A stretch of 64,000 bases of DNA. It comes from Candidula unifasciata. Taxonomy: Eukaryota > Mollusca > Gastropoda > Stylommatophora > Geomitridae. Each line of letters opens with the position of its first letter. Positions within the stretch are counted from its first letter, which is position 1. Both the position numbers and the translations under genes were made by a program. Of the stretch, positions 10,963 to 21,887 are shown piece by piece. Location of the stretch: positions 10,001 to 74,000 of the forward strand of contig CAJHNH020000208.1 of the NCBI GenBank assembly GCA_905116865.2. Reading direction: 5' to 3'. The notes beneath the pieces were generated by a model. The model ran no database searches and was not told where the DNA came from. It saw only the letters and a list, made by a program, of their open reading frames with translations.

Positions 10963-12060
10963 CCCTAGTTTCTGTGGCATGGCCATATTTATGAGCGCGT
11001 CTCCTTCGATGACTTGTATGTATAGAGTGAGACAGTTGGTGGACGCCTGAATTAATGTAAGCCAACATGGCGGCTGCTATAACTAACCGTATTAGTGTTC
11101 CTTGTCAGGTCACATTCCCACTTTAGGTCTCACTGTAATGTAAATACCGAAAACAGAACTTCTTACGTGGGAGCCAGTATGGATTTTTTTAAAGGACAAA
11201 TAATGAAGGTTTTCAGAGAAAAGATGTCAGACCAATTCGATAATTAGTTGTAAACCTACCAGGCAGTAAAGCCGAAGACTAACTATAGCCAGCGCGGATT
11301 CTGACACTGGCAGAGACCTGAAATTAGTTTGTACCCAAACATAGGCTGCGGACGTCTGCTAATAATATAGCTAACGATTGTGAAGAAGCGCCTAATGAAA
11401 TTAGGAAAACATAATCATTTCTTCACTTATCTTTTCATGGTCTGTCTTCAGAAGTAAACATGATTTTGATTAAGGTTGCTATATTCTTTCTCTCTCTATC
11501 TCTCTCGCGAGCTCTCTTTCGCGCGCGCGCTTTATCCCTATCTTTCTGTGTATATGAAAGAGATGGTCTTTTATATGCCTTTCCCCCCTCTAGTTTTACA
11601 TTATGCACATATTTCTACGTAATTTCTGTTCATTAAACAAAGACTAGACAATGAAAATCTCAGTACAGTTCCCGAACTTCTTGGCATTGGCGTTGTCTAG
11701 TAGCTCATGTATGTGTAATATGCCAGAATCACGAATGCTATAAAAAATCTTTACCGAGATAGGTTTTCACATTTCCAAATTTCATCTGCAGCTGCCTTAG
11801 AGGTCCTTTTTTAATTATTTGTTTATGTTTCTTCGAACAAACGAACACAAAGATCTTCTGAGTTTTTCGCCCTTGACCGAGAAAGCAAGGCGGTATTAAT
11901 AACAGGAGCGCAGTTTGAAGCGCACTTAAAGATCCAGATAGAAGCCCAAATTGCTTTGTCTAAGGAAGAAACGCTGTCATGAAAAGGGAAAACATAAACA
12001 ACTGGTGTAGCAGGACGACAGAAAACATGCATAATTGATGTAACGTGGTAAGGAAGCTTG
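10963..12060. other. Unassigned, no supported gene
   Basis: Mixed-composition DNA with a CT/GC-rich simple stretch at 11489-11535. The frame 11823-12032 (-) has no recognisable motif. Confidence 0.4.
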
Positions 12061-12069
12061 GAATGATTT

Positions 12070-12175
12070 CTCAGAGACCCACACTCGTGAACCGAAAAAC
12101 GGATTCAGAACTTAACCCGCAACGTTCGGAGCGAGAAGCAAAAGGCTTTATCACTTCGCCGTAGGGATCTTTCAG
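12070..12175 (-). mobile_element. tRNA-like SINE fragment, family G
   Basis: On the minus strand it reads CGGCGAAGTGATAAAGCC, then CTTCTCGCTCCGAACGTTGC. It parallels the tRNA-like segment at 15960-16070 (GGCGAAATGGTCAAACTATT, CTCTCGCTCTGAAGGTCTG). Confidence 0.45.
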
Positions 12176-12826
12176 AAAAAGTTTTACCAATACCAGGCGA
12201 TAATATGTTCTTCTTCCTCTTCTTCTTTTCTTCCACCTTGTACCTCAGCGAAGTGTCGGAGGGAGATGAAATGTTCTTTGATGAGCTCAGTCAAGAGCAT
12301 TATTAAGACTAATGTGTAAGGCTGTTCTTTATACCATCATCCCATATTTGACGAGCTCTTCCTCTCGCCGTAAACTCGTTACCTATAGTATCCTTGTATG
12401 TGATAAAAAGAAGTGGCAATAGTACACAGCCCCGATGCACACCAGAGTTCACTATAAAAGTTCTTGACAATCCTGCCTCTAATATTATTCAGCATTCACT
12501 ATGTGTTCATTGGTTTTTGCAAAAATAACGAGATGATTGCTGATTTCCTTTTCCCCATATATTCCCACAACATATTCCCTGGTCTATGAATGTGAACAAA
12601 CAGGTCTTATTGTCATGACCATATGTAAATGTGACAAAAATCATTTATGACTATATGGTGTTTACCTACTCCAATATATGTTCAAGCACATATACCCGTT
12701 TCAAGCTAGTGGGGCATAGGTATATGGTGCTAGGTCCATAGTTTTATAGACTACGTATTCTAAGGGTGATATGTTAAACAATACACCGACCGACCCCCCC
12801 CCCCGTCACCTCAGATTTACAGGTAT
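12176..12826. other. Unassigned; possible decayed LINE fragment
   Basis: 12206-12236 is TTC-rich. Around 12395-12475 the sequence ATAGTACACAGCCCCGATGC resembles an antisense reverse transcriptase segment, but too little remains to assign. A C-run occurs at 12795-12804. Confidence 0.3.
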
Positions 12827-12829
12827 ACG

Positions 12830-13100
12830 TGTATCCCTGTGTTGTTTCCCATTGTAGGGAAAACAAACCCACTGCCTCCCCAAAGAGCATGTTATAAAAG
12901 TCGACTATTTAGGGGTATCTGCCTTGGAGTCAAGAAACCAAGAGTGTGCATACAAATAATCTAGATGTGTCAAACAGATGTGCACGCAACACTCAGGTTC
13001 TGGAATAAGAGTCCGGGGGGGGGGGATAGTGGACGAACACCCAGAACTTTCCGCCGGAGTTTACAGCCAGTGAAAAAGAAGAAGTCGAAGAAAAGAAAGA
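12830..13100 (+). mobile_element. GAA-tailed SINE, family C
   Basis: Shares the ordered blocks AACCCACTGCCTCCCCAAAG, GTCGACTA, GTGCACGCAACACTCAGGTT, GAACTTTCCGCCGGAGTTTA and a GAAGAAGTCGAAGAAAAG tail with the TSD-bounded copy at 19751-20044. A G-run at 13015-13026 interrupts it. Confidence 0.85.
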
Positions 13101-13814
13101 CGACTGTCACACATTATAGGTAAATGACGCACATTGATCCAAAGTCCGAGGCATATATGTTTTTAGGGGGAATTTTTTTTCGATATTCGCCATAAAGTGT
13201 CGAATAAAAGATATTGTTATGCACTATAAAGTTTCCACTACAACAATGTTGAAAAAAAAGGATGCATTAGAAAAGATGTCGACATAAAACAAAAAGCTCT
13301 GCCAAATTAAATTATCCCCCCCCCCCCCGCTGCTGATTCGAACCCGAAACATTTAGTGTCCAGGCTTTGCTGTTCCGGAGCCAATACCCGGTAATGTCAA
13401 ACATGCGGCTTGCGGCAAGCAATACTTTTTATTAAATGACTTCCTTTAGTTGTCGTGTGTGGCTCTCAGGACAACCCAGAAGCATGGACAGATCAGATAT
13501 CGTCAGCGCTATAAGGACTGGGCTAGTGGATAATGGCGAATCTCTGAAACTAACCCGATCGTGTGACATGGGAGTAAAGCATGGTGAAGCAGGTCTTTGT
13601 CGCCTTCGAGGGAGAGATAGGAGACATTATAACCAATTTCTCATGGGAACAATTAATAAACGTCTCTTGCAGTGGCTGCTGCATCGGATGACTGAGCACG
13701 CATGGAAATGTCCAATGTGCAATGACGTCGACTTTGATAAAATAACACGCCTGATCTGAGCTACAGTTAAAGCCATAAAACAGTTTTGAGAAAAATAGGT
13801 TGGCACCTTTTCCT
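13101..13814. other. Unassigned; one open frame at 13436-13759
   Basis: The plus-strand frame 13436-13759 (107 codons) contains HAWKCPMCNDVDF but no domain I can name. A C-run lies at 13315-13328. The rest shows nothing recognisable. Confidence 0.3.
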
Positions 13815-13977
13815 TTTTCACCACCCATCAGCAGGTCCTTTACTGAACGTCGCTCTTTTATCGGCGCGCCTGAATACCGCTCTTGTCACGGCGCGACTGA
13901 ACGGAGCTCTTGTCACAACGCTACTAAACGTCGCTCTTGTCACAGCGCGCATAAATGCCTCTCTTGTCACAGCACAA
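13815..13977 (-). repeat. 27-bp tandem repeat derived from a LINE 3' end
   Basis: CACCACCCATCAGCAGGTCC followed by GAACGTCGCTCTT matches the antisense LINE 3' end at 52536-52600 (GGAGCAGGTCCTTGCAGAAC, GTCGCTCTCATCACAGTC). Five 27-bp units then follow at 13843-13977 (CTGAACGTCGCTCTTTTATC and variants). On the plus strand they read as a 9-residue repeat such as LNVALVTAR within an open frame at 13786-14094, but no other evidence supports that as a protein. Confidence 0.75.
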
Positions 13978-14134
13978 AAGGGTATCTATGGTATTCCACC
14001 TGACAGTTGTGTACGTTTGAAAAATTTTGCATCAAATATGGTAAACGTTGGCACTGCATTGAACCTTACAGAACATAACTGGGATTATACTTAAAAATCG
14101 ATATTTTTCAAGATTTCAACAAAAAATGCTGTGA

Positions 14135-14250
14135 TAAGATGTACGTGTGTGTGTATGCGCGCGTGTGTGTGTGTGTGCATGTGTGTGTGTGTGTGTGTGC
14201 AGGCGAGTATGCATATGTATGTGTGTGCGCGCATGTGTGTATTTAAGTTG

Positions 14251-14340
<90 letters not shown>

Positions 14341-14370
14341 GTATATATACGCGCGTATGTGTATGTGTAA
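14135..14370. repeat. TG, CA and TA dinucleotide microsatellites
   Basis: (TG)n at 14143-14200, (CA)n at 14252-14281 and (TA)n at 14283-14334. The six-frame open frames here are artefacts. Confidence 0.95.
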
Positions 14371-14444
14371 AGAAGTTTCAACGGTTTTTGAAATTAAAAA
14401 TGTGATACCTTTTCCAAAAAAAAACAAATTTGGCACTATTCTTA

Positions 14445-14700
14445 AAGTGATTTCGGCAACCCTGCTTCTTTTTCTTGTTCACCGGCTGTGTATTCCGGCG
14501 GTAAGTCGCGGTTGTTCGTCCATATGGACTTTTGGCTTTCACCTTGACCTGAGTTTTGCGTGTACATCCGTTTTACTGTCTTATTTGTTTGCAGTCCTCG
14601 TTCCCAGCCTCACCGGCAGATGTACTCCGACTTCGAGGGCAACCCTGCTAATAATGACAGTCATCAATCCCTTTCTTCTATGTCTCTATTCCCATCCTAA
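14445..14700 (-). mobile_element. SINE family C, minus strand
   Basis: Antisense match to family C: TTCACCGGCTGTGTATTCCG, then a CGCGGTTGTTCGTCCATATG block and CAGATGTACTCCGACTTCGA. The TTCTTTTTCTTG at the left is the complement of the GAA-type tail. Confidence 0.7.
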
Positions 14701-15905
14701 TTTCCATGATTCAAATTTAAAACTGTAAAATTACCAAACAATAAAAATGTTTAAAATATGTATTTTGCGAAAATTTTCACTCCACCAACAAAGCGACAAA
14801 CAAAAGAGACACGGATTCTATTGTTGATAAAAAAAAAAAAAAATGATCCCAGCCAGGAATGTACCGGTGCGCATGTCGGTCAACCTCTCGGCTTCAGGTC
14901 AAAGCGCGGGTCATGTCAAACGGCCTGATTGGCTACCGAGACTTGGTTTAAATCACAGAGATTGATCTATACTTTCATTTCGAACACGCAAAGAAATTAA
15001 ATCTGTTTCTGATTTTGTTTAAGAAATTTATATAATTTCTACCAGTATTGTTGAATACAGATTTTAATACGTAAAAAAATATTATAGTTTGCTTCCAAAG
15101 AGTAACAAATGTTGTTTTTATGAAACGCTGGCTACTATATTTCTGTGAGGGCAAAAATGGGAGGGCTTACAAACTTGCGGTTAAACAGGGACGGTTCCTT
15201 GTTGGAGATTAGGAACTCGTTAATGGCACGTACTGACAATCTGGAAAGTGTAAACAACTTCATTAAGTGTACCTGTGGTCTACAATGTTAGTGATTACAC
15301 ATTTCTGGGCATCCGGTAAGTTATTCTAGTGAACAATGTTTCTGTAACCAGCGCAGTACATGTTCTGTATACAAGTGCTGGTGAGCTGAGATCAGCTGAG
15401 AGGTAACCTAGTTTTTTTTTTCTAACTGTAACGGTGTGACATAACAAGCCTGTTTGTCCGTTTTATACCCAGTTCTTATGTGTCAGCTAAGAAGGTAGTT
15501 CCATTTTTAATGTGCCATTTAATATTTTAGTGAGTGAAATTTAAACTGCAGGCACGTTTTATTTAAATAATTTTACATTTATGACCGTTCGTCAACGATT
15601 AATCGTAAATTAGGATGTCGAAGCAATTAAAAATATATGGTTTAAGCCGTTAAGTATCGTACTCTCAGTTTCACAGTATGCGTTCCGTTATAGTGTAATC
15701 TCGTACAGAAGACTGTTGCCAGATCACAGTTTTGTAATTTTTATACATAACTGGTGACGATCTAGCAGGTTTATTCCAGGGATTAATCGTTGTTACTTTT
15801 GAGTTTTGTTACACGATAATGCAACAATGAACAGTTGATACTAAAGTTAAAGTTACGTCAAAAACATCGACTTCATTGCACCGAGTGTTATCTCTTAAGG
15901 TTCGA
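14701..15905. other. Unassigned AT-rich stretch
   Basis: A-run at 14830-14843. Around 14843-14905 the sequence resembles a tRNA-like minus-strand SINE head (AACCTCTCGGCTTCAGG), too short to assign. No other gene or repeat recognised. Confidence 0.35.
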
Positions 15906-16075
15906 CCTCTTTCCGCAGAAGGGCTAGTCGCTAGCTGAGAGAGTGACACAAAGCATGAACCATGCAGCTCCGGCGGCGATCCACATGGATTTGCTTAAAA
16001 ACTTGCAGTGTAGCGAACCCAGACCTTCAGAGCGAGAGGCAAATAGTTTGACCATTTCGCCATGGAGACCACTAA
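15906..16075 (-). mobile_element. tRNA-derived SINE, family G
   Basis: On the minus strand CATGGCGAAATGGTCAAACT and CTGGGTTCGCTAC resemble A and B boxes. The plus-strand segment GGCTAGTCGCTAGCTGAGAG...GGCGGCGATCCACA recurs at 16790-16853, so this is a dispersed unit. Confidence 0.6.
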
Positions 16076-16221
16076 TATTAAATAAACACGCACATAAACA
16101 TGCACACGCGCCTTTCCACCTGCCAGTAAACACACACACACATACAAAACAGGCATACTTGCATGTAGATGTGAAAGCAATTAAAATGTGGTTTCCAGAA
16201 TTTGTAAAGGGAGTTTAGATT

Positions 16222-16385
16222 CCTAAGCCTCGTTTAGGGTTCCGAGATCCCTTGTGAAAAGGGTGTGGGGGTGACACGGGTAATAGATCCACTACCCTGT
16301 CTCTAATAATCATATCGTAAAGGACGACTAATTAGAATTTTGCTGAAATCGGATGTGTTAGGCCGACATGCCATAATAATAGCAT
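16222..16385 (+). mobile_element. SINE family C, 5' part only
   Basis: GGGTTCCGAGATCCCTTGTG, a GATCCACTACCC block and AAAGGACGACTAATTAGAAT parallel the 5' half of family C. The 3' half and GAA tail are absent. Confidence 0.55.
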
Positions 16386-16753
16386 AGCTGTAAACTACAG
16401 TGCAACATGGCCACTGCCCTTTCAGGGCGACCTGAGAGTAGGAAGATATGCCATTTGTATTAAACACTCCTCGTACTTGATCTCTCTTGTATATTCTGTG
16501 CAGGTTTGTTATCAGATATAATTCACGACAATCTGCCGGACTGATTCTAAGAATACAACAGTGATTGTGACTAGAGTTAGAGAATGAGCTGACAAAGATT
16601 GGGAAGAAGTTAGGTGAGCTGCAAGCGACGGCAGAGGTTTGAATGAGTTGCTAAAGGACCTATGCTCATTCATTAAACACAGAAAAAGAAGATTTGTAGT
16701 GGCTACACAGTTTAACCACACAACATGCTCAGTGTAACAGCATTTAAACACCC

Positions 16754-16757
<4 letters not shown>
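16386..16757. other. Unassigned
   Basis: No recognisable gene or repeat. The minus-strand frame at 16512-16751 has no family resemblance. Confidence 0.35.
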
Positions 16758-16786
<29 letters not shown>

Positions 16787-16863
16787 ACGGCTAGTCGCTT
16801 GCTGAGAGCGTGACACAAAGCATGAACCCTGCAGCTCCGGCGGCGATCCACACACACACACCC
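16758..16863. repeat. (TA)n and second copy of the family G segment
   Basis: (TA)n at 16758-16786 is followed at 16789-16853 by a near-identical copy of 15913-15984 ending in (CA)n. Confidence 0.8.
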
Positions 16864-16867
16864 ACAA

Positions 16868-17123
16868 GCTCTGTATCCTTTAAAAAACATTCTAAACCAA
16901 CCCCAGCATATGGCTGTTTCGTTTTACAGTCATTATTAGGTTGAGTACCTCCTTGGATTTATTTTTAATATAGAACAGTCCTCCTTCTTTGTGGCAGGTT
17001 TCCTCTGTCACTGAAAGTGAATAGTGTATACGGATCGACCAACGCAAGGCGCATGGCCCGCAGCTGGGATCGAACCCAGCATTCCGGCATTACGAAGCGT
17101 TCGCATCGACTTAGCCACAGAAT
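16868..17123 (-). mobile_element. SINE family A, minus strand, with variant middle
   Basis: The right part (17030-17123) is the antisense tRNA head with GGGATCGAACCC and the CGACTTAGCCACAG A box. The left part (16868-16920) is the antisense 3' end (AACCAACCCCAGCATATGGC). Between them lies about 110 bp unlike other family A copies. Confidence 0.75.
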
Positions 17124-17134
17124 AAGTCGAAGAG

Positions 17135-17136
<2 letters not shown>

Positions 17137-17205
<69 letters not shown>

Positions 17206-17219
17206 ACATAGGCACTGAC

Positions 17220-17269
<50 letters not shown>
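17137..17269. repeat. (TA)n, (TG)n and (CA)n microsatellites
   Basis: (TA)n at 17138-17189, (TG)n at 17189-17204 and (CA)n at 17221-17269, abutting the SINE head. Confidence 0.95.
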
Positions 17270-17442
17270 GGTCTGTATCCTTTAAAGAACATTCTAAACC
17301 AACCCCAGCATATGGCTGTTTCATTTTACAGTCATTATTAGGTTGAGTACCTCCTTAGATTTATTTTTAATATAGAACAGTCCTCCTTCTTTGTGTCGGG
17401 TTTCCTCTGTCACTGACAGTAAATAGTGTATACTGATCGACT
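17270..17442. repeat. Duplicate of 16862-17036
   Basis: TCTGTATCCTTTAAAGAACA to ATAGTGTATACTGATCGAC repeats 16862-17036 with few substitutions, about 411 bp downstream. Both copies follow a (CA)n run, suggesting duplication by unequal exchange at the microsatellite. Confidence 0.85.
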
Positions 17443-18199
17443 GATCAATTGGTTTGTCTCTCCCCCCCACCCCCCTCTTTACTTAAGCGTCTATCACCCT
17501 AGTTCTAGCCCTATAAACCCAATAAGACATGGAGAAAGGTCCTTTACTTGCCTGTAACGGCTACACCGCCGAGGTGTAACCAGCAGTTCTGTGCGGGTAA
17601 GAACCGGTAAATATACTGTAAACAGACCGTTCACGTATTGCAACCGGCTAGAGAACATTACAGAATATAGTAAACAAGGTCACGACACCGGACTGGGGGG
17701 GGGGGGGGGGGGGGGGACACACTCTTAAAACTGACATCGCAAGCCTGCAGCTGTTAACACATGTCGTTTAACTGGGTCAAGGCAAAACAGCACTGGCATA
17801 ATGCGGCCAGATTGACAGGCAGTCTTTGTGTAAGGACAACCATGAATCTACACAAGTGCGCCAAGCTAGCGCGCGCGCATATGTGTTTGTTGTATGGGTA
17901 TATATTTTAAAGTATTTTTGAGTATGTGTAATTATATGTGTTTGTGTGTGCGTGTATGTACATGAGTGTATATGTGTGCGTCCGCGCGTGCATGCACGCG
18001 TTTGTGCTTAGGTGACAGATTTTTTAACACTTACAACACGACGAAAGAATTACTTTTATTGGCTGAATATTGTCATTTAACACACATGCTGTAAAAGGCA
18101 ATTTATTCTTGTTCTTTCTTCTTTTGTTCTACTGTTTATCCGCGAAGCAGAGAGAAGTTTCGTGTCTTATGCTAGTTGTGTAGCTTGTCTTAATGTCAC
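17443..18199. other. Unassigned; G-run at 17695-17715
   Basis: 17465-17480 is C-rich; 17695-17715 is about 20 consecutive G. 17935-18005 is TG/GC-rich simple sequence. No gene seen. Confidence 0.4.
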
Positions 18200-18540
18200 A
18201 CTGCGTTTCTCTGTCTTTTACTCCATCCTCCCATGTATTTCTTGGTCGGCCTCTTGTCATATAGCCGGCTGATCTAATATAGTACGCTCTAGCTGTCAGC
18301 TGCTTTTTTTTCCATTGTAATTAGATGACCAAACCATTTGATTCTTTGATGTTTTATAAAAACATTCACCGGTAGTGTGTCTATTGTTGCTCTTAGTTCT
18401 TAACGTGTGGCTCTGATCTTTTCTTGTTTTCCTCGTCACATTTCTTGTACATCTCGTCTCACAAGTAGTAATTCTGCGTTTATCCTTTCTATGACTATTC
18501 ATGTCTGGCATTGATAGCACAAAGGTGATACGATAGCGCA
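18200..18540 (-). pseudogene. Degenerate LINE reverse transcriptase C-terminus
   Basis: The minus strand contains CETRCTRNVTRKTRKDQSH, then NQMVWSSNYNGKKSS and a decayed proline/arginine motif. These correspond to the region before and after the W-F-G-H motif seen in the fragment at 33487-33870. Several stops and frameshifts. Confidence 0.5.
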
Positions 18541-18849
18541 TTTATCAACTACTTTTTGTGTGCATATTGATATTTGAATGCCAGAAAATAGGCATGTATG
18601 TAGGGTTTGCTAATATCGCATTTGCTTAGTTCGAAAGGTGCAAATAGAGTACTGTAATAAAAAGCAAATGAAGAGAAGGGAGAAGAAGAAGAAGAAAAAT
18701 TAGCTGAAGAAGAAGAGGAGGAGGAGGGTGCGTAAGTAGGGGAAAGTGGAGGAGGAGCTGGGTGAGGGGGAAGCAGAAAAAAAAAAAGACAAAAGAAGGT
18801 GAAGACTCGTGCACTGTAAGTCCCGGGAAGAGAGAGAGAGAGAGAGAGA

Positions 18850-18881
<32 letters not shown>

Positions 18882-19025
18882 GCGTGCGTGTGTGTGTGTG
18901 TGTATGTGTGTGTGGAGATGACAGCGGTGCTTGGCATTCGGAAGACGGTCTTCAACATTGTCAGATATATTGTTTAGCCCATGTAAGGCTACGAGTCCTC
19001 TATGTCTCACACGAAACTAACATGA
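18541..19025. repeat. Purine-rich and (GA)n/(GT)n stretch
   Basis: 18670-18800 is GAA/GGA-rich on the plus strand. (GA)n at 18827-18850 runs into (GT)n at 18850-18912. Open frames here are low-complexity artefacts. Confidence 0.85.
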
Positions 19026-19117
19026 CTTAATACTAGGGCTGTACCGAATAGTGATTTTCACTATTCGGCCGAATACGAATAGCTGGACCAACTATTCGGC
19101 CGAATACGAATAGTGAA

Positions 19118-20150
19118 TCATCATCATCAGGTGCTTTGCCGACTGGTGTAGGCGATCATGCCTCTCCACAATTTGCGATCTTCTGCAGCATGTATTAGTT
19201 CGTGTGCTGACACAACTTCATGCCATGCAACAAGACTGTCAAGAATCATCTCTCGTTGTCTTCCTCTATCACTCCTTCCACAGATCTTTCCAGTGGTCAC
19301 CACATGTTCCACTCTCCCTCTTATCATAACATGGCCGAAAAATGATGACTGTCTCCTTGTGATGTTTGTGAGTAGTTGTCTTCGGCTCCCGCCTTTTTCA
19401 AAACCTCTTGGTTGCTTTTTTTTGGCCGTCCAAGGTATTCTAAGCATTCTTCTGTAAAACCACATCTCTGAGGCCTCTAGAAATTGTTTGGCCTGCATAC
19501 CGATTGTCCAGGATTCACAGCCATATGTTAAAACTGGATGTATGTAGCAAGCAAGAATTCTTTTTCTAACTCTCAATGACAAAGATATATTGCATAAGAT
19601 GTTCTTCATTTTATAAAATGTAGTTTTTGCTTGTCTTATTCTGTTGCTTATTTCAGTAATGCATCTTCCATCTGATGTTATCCATGTGCCCAGATACTTA
19701 CATTTCTGTACTTGTCCCAAAATAAAACCACTGACTTTTATTACACATTTCCTCCCTGTGGGTTCCGGGGCCCCATTATGGGGGAAACAAGAATAGACTC
19801 ACGGCCTCCCCAAAAGCATGTCGTAAGAGTCGACTAATTGGGAAGCTTCCTTTGAAGTCGGAGTGCATCTGCCGGAGAGGCAAGGAACCAACAGTCTGTA
19901 TTCAAGAGAATGAGATCTGTAAAACTGATGCACACGCAACACTTAGGTTCTGGAGCAGGACTGCAGTTCACTAGTAGACGAGCAACCAGAACTTTCCGCC
20001 AGAGTGTACAGCTGGTGAAAGCGAAGAAGAAGAAGAAGAAGAAGATTACACATTTAGGAATAATTATTTTCTCTGATGCCACCATTACTTCTGTCTTCCC
20101 ACTATTCAAACTGAGACCCATTCTTCTACTTTCGAATAGAATAGATCTAA
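19118..20150 (-). pseudogene. LINE reverse transcriptase 3' half inserted in the hAT element
   Basis: The minus strand from 20121 encodes GLSLNSGKTEVMVASEKIII, is interrupted by a SINE, and resumes at 19720 with CKYLGTWITSDGRCITEISN. It continues through YGCESWTIG, MLRIPWTAKKKQ, FFGHVMIRGRVEHVVTTGKI and GRSDRGRQREMILDSL to the stop at 19127. These are the thumb and C-terminal blocks of a non-LTR reverse transcriptase. The tail is a short TGATGATGATGA at 19118-19129. Catalytic motifs lie upstream and are missing, so this is a 5'-truncated insertion. Confidence 0.9.
19751..20044 (+). mobile_element. SINE family C with 11-bp target duplication and GAA tail
   Basis: The direct repeat ATTACACATTT stands at 19740-19750 and again at 20045-20055, framing a 294-bp insert that ends in (GAA)n at 20027-20044. 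It interrupts the LINE coding frame, so it is the youngest of the three nested layers here. It is the reference copy of family C. Confidence 0.95.
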
Positions 20151-20344
20151 AAAAAAATCCATTTTGTCAAATGTACGCTGAAATTGTACTTCACAAAATT
20201 AAGTACAGAATAGTAAATATTTAAAAACATTTCATGTTTTGCATCCTACAGCCAGTCAGTCTGTGGTAACTAATACATAGGAATGAAAGTATTCTTATTT
20301 CTTTAACAAGTAACTAAACTTGTAAATTGTCACTGACAGTTTAG

Positions 20345-20593
20345 TTAATCCATGAAAGCGGCATTAGCTTTAAAAAAAAATCGTTCCATGTTGTCAGCAT
20401 TAAGGCAGCTTCTCGTCTCAATGAAGGTATTTCCAGCTGTACTAAACAGACGTTCACTTGGTACGCTCCTAGGTGGTGCACAAAGATAACGCTTGACAGT
20501 ATGAACCAAGGTGGGAAATCTTGATATGTTTATTATCCACCAGTCCAGAAACGGGTGTAAGGTAACCACTATTCGTATTCGGCCCGACCGCAA
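20345..20593 (-). pseudogene. hAT transposase C-terminal dimerisation domain remnant
   Basis: The minus-strand frame contains FLDWWIINISRFPTLVHTVK, then YLCAPPRSVPSERLFSTAG, then SCLNADNMERFFFKANAAF. The order of W-W, R-F-P-x-L, the P-x-S-V-P-S-E-R-x-F-S-x-A-G core and the final helix is that of the hAT family dimerisation domain, close to ZBED-type transposases. The rest of the transposase is missing, so the element is non-autonomous. The frame ends at TAA 20345-20347 near the LINE insertion. Confidence 0.88.
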
Positions 20594-20684
20594 CTATTCG
20601 GCCGAATACCAAATAGTTATTAAGTCCACTATTCGGCCCCGAAGCGAATACGAAGCGAATATTCGGTACAGTCCTACTTAGTAC

Positions 20685-21636
20685 AGACAGTAAAGAGAGT
20701 TAAAGCTGACGGTTCTATCCGTCGAAAGTGAACTAAACTTTTTTACCGTCTACACAGTACAGTATAGCCACAGCTTAAGCAGGCGTCGTTTGTTTTCAAT
20801 TAAGACAAAAAAGTATATGCAAGTACCAGCGATGGGGCGGACACAGTTTGAGACAATCCGTTAATTCTGAAATTGGTCAAATCGCCTGCCTTGCGCTCTT
20901 ACAGTCGTGTGTTCGTTTCAGGACTGCTAGGTTCTGTTCACAAATGGAAATTTTACAGAGACATTTGGGGATTGTCGCTGGATCTATAGTGTTCGCGCTT
21001 AGTTCGACGCTGCCGACAGACGGCTAGCCGTTCTGCGGAGAGAGACTAAGCTGTATGGGGTAAAACCCTCTATAATGAAGCCGAGTATCTTGAATTTAAC
21101 CTCTTTAACTTTAACAAGAGTGCGAAAGGAATTTGAGGAAACCCAAAATACCAGTGAAAGATAAGTGGCTGTACCGGTACTTACTGACTGTTTCCCCCAC
21201 TAGTTTGCACACCTCTGCGACTCAAGAGTCATGAAAAGAGATATAAGGTATACAGTTATACTTTTGATTGTAGAAAGCCACAGTGCTGTATCTAAGTATT
21301 CTTGTTTTTCTTGTGATCGCTTTTCTGGTCTGTACCGACAGGCCGGTTCTTGTGATAAAATTGACCTTTGGGTGGGGTGGGAGGGCGGGGGGAAGGGGTG
21401 GGGGTTGTGCTTTTAGATCCAAACGACTTTGAGTAAGATTGTTAAAAATAGATATGGCCAGACAAGAGCACTATGCAGGAAACCAAAGAAGAATAAGAAA
21501 CCAACACAAGACTGGTATCGTCAGCCGCTACACGCTATAGGCTTTACTGAGTAGGCAATCTGCGCACTGAATGGTTCGACGTGCGACGAGGATAATCTGT
21601 CGACTAAATAACATTGGCATTGAATTATTGGAGTAG
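20685..21636. other. Unassigned
   Basis: A tRNA-like fragment may occur near 20900-21050. 21365-21410 is G-rich. No supported gene. Confidence 0.35.
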
Positions 21637-21650
21637 TATTTTCTTCTTCG

Positions 21651-21887
21651 TCGGCTCTGTGGCTAAGTCGATGCGAACGCTTCGCTTCGTAATGCCGGGA
21701 TGCCTGGTTCGATCACAGCTGCGGGCAATGCGCCTTGCGTTGGTTTCGACAGTGGTATCAAAGAAAGCCAACCGTCCAGAAAGCAATGGCAAACTACTGG
21801 ATGTAAATTGCCTAGAAAAACCACACAACAGCCAGGGGCTGTTAGGGTTGGTTCTGCAAGGTCCTGTAAAGGATACGCAACTAACTT
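21651..21887 (+). mobile_element. SINE family A, full length with 14-bp target duplication
   Basis: A 237-bp element is framed by TATTTTCTTCTTCG (21637-21650) and TATTTTCTTCATCG (21888-21901), one mismatch. The head has an RNA polymerase III A box (TGGCTAAGTCGAT) and a B box (GGTTCGATCAC, near 21707). The middle has GGCAAACTACTGGATGTAAA, and it ends GGATACGCAACTAACTT. No long poly-A is present. Open frames across it are artefacts. Confidence 0.95.

Larger units (their letters stand above)
19034..20676 (-). mobile_element. hAT-type DNA transposon, copy 1, with nested retroelements
   Basis: Ends are TAGGGCTGTACCGAATA at 19034 and its inverted match TATTCGGTACAGTCCTA ending at 20676. The flanks carry an 8-bp target duplication, CTTAATAC (19026-19033) and CTTAGTAC (20677-20684), with one mismatch. 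Eight-bp duplications are the hAT hallmark. Subterminal zones repeat the palindrome TATTCGGCCGAATA several times. The remnant transposase lies at 20345-20593 (-), and a LINE that itself holds a SINE sits between. A second copy of the family is at 53749-55038. Confidence 0.92.
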
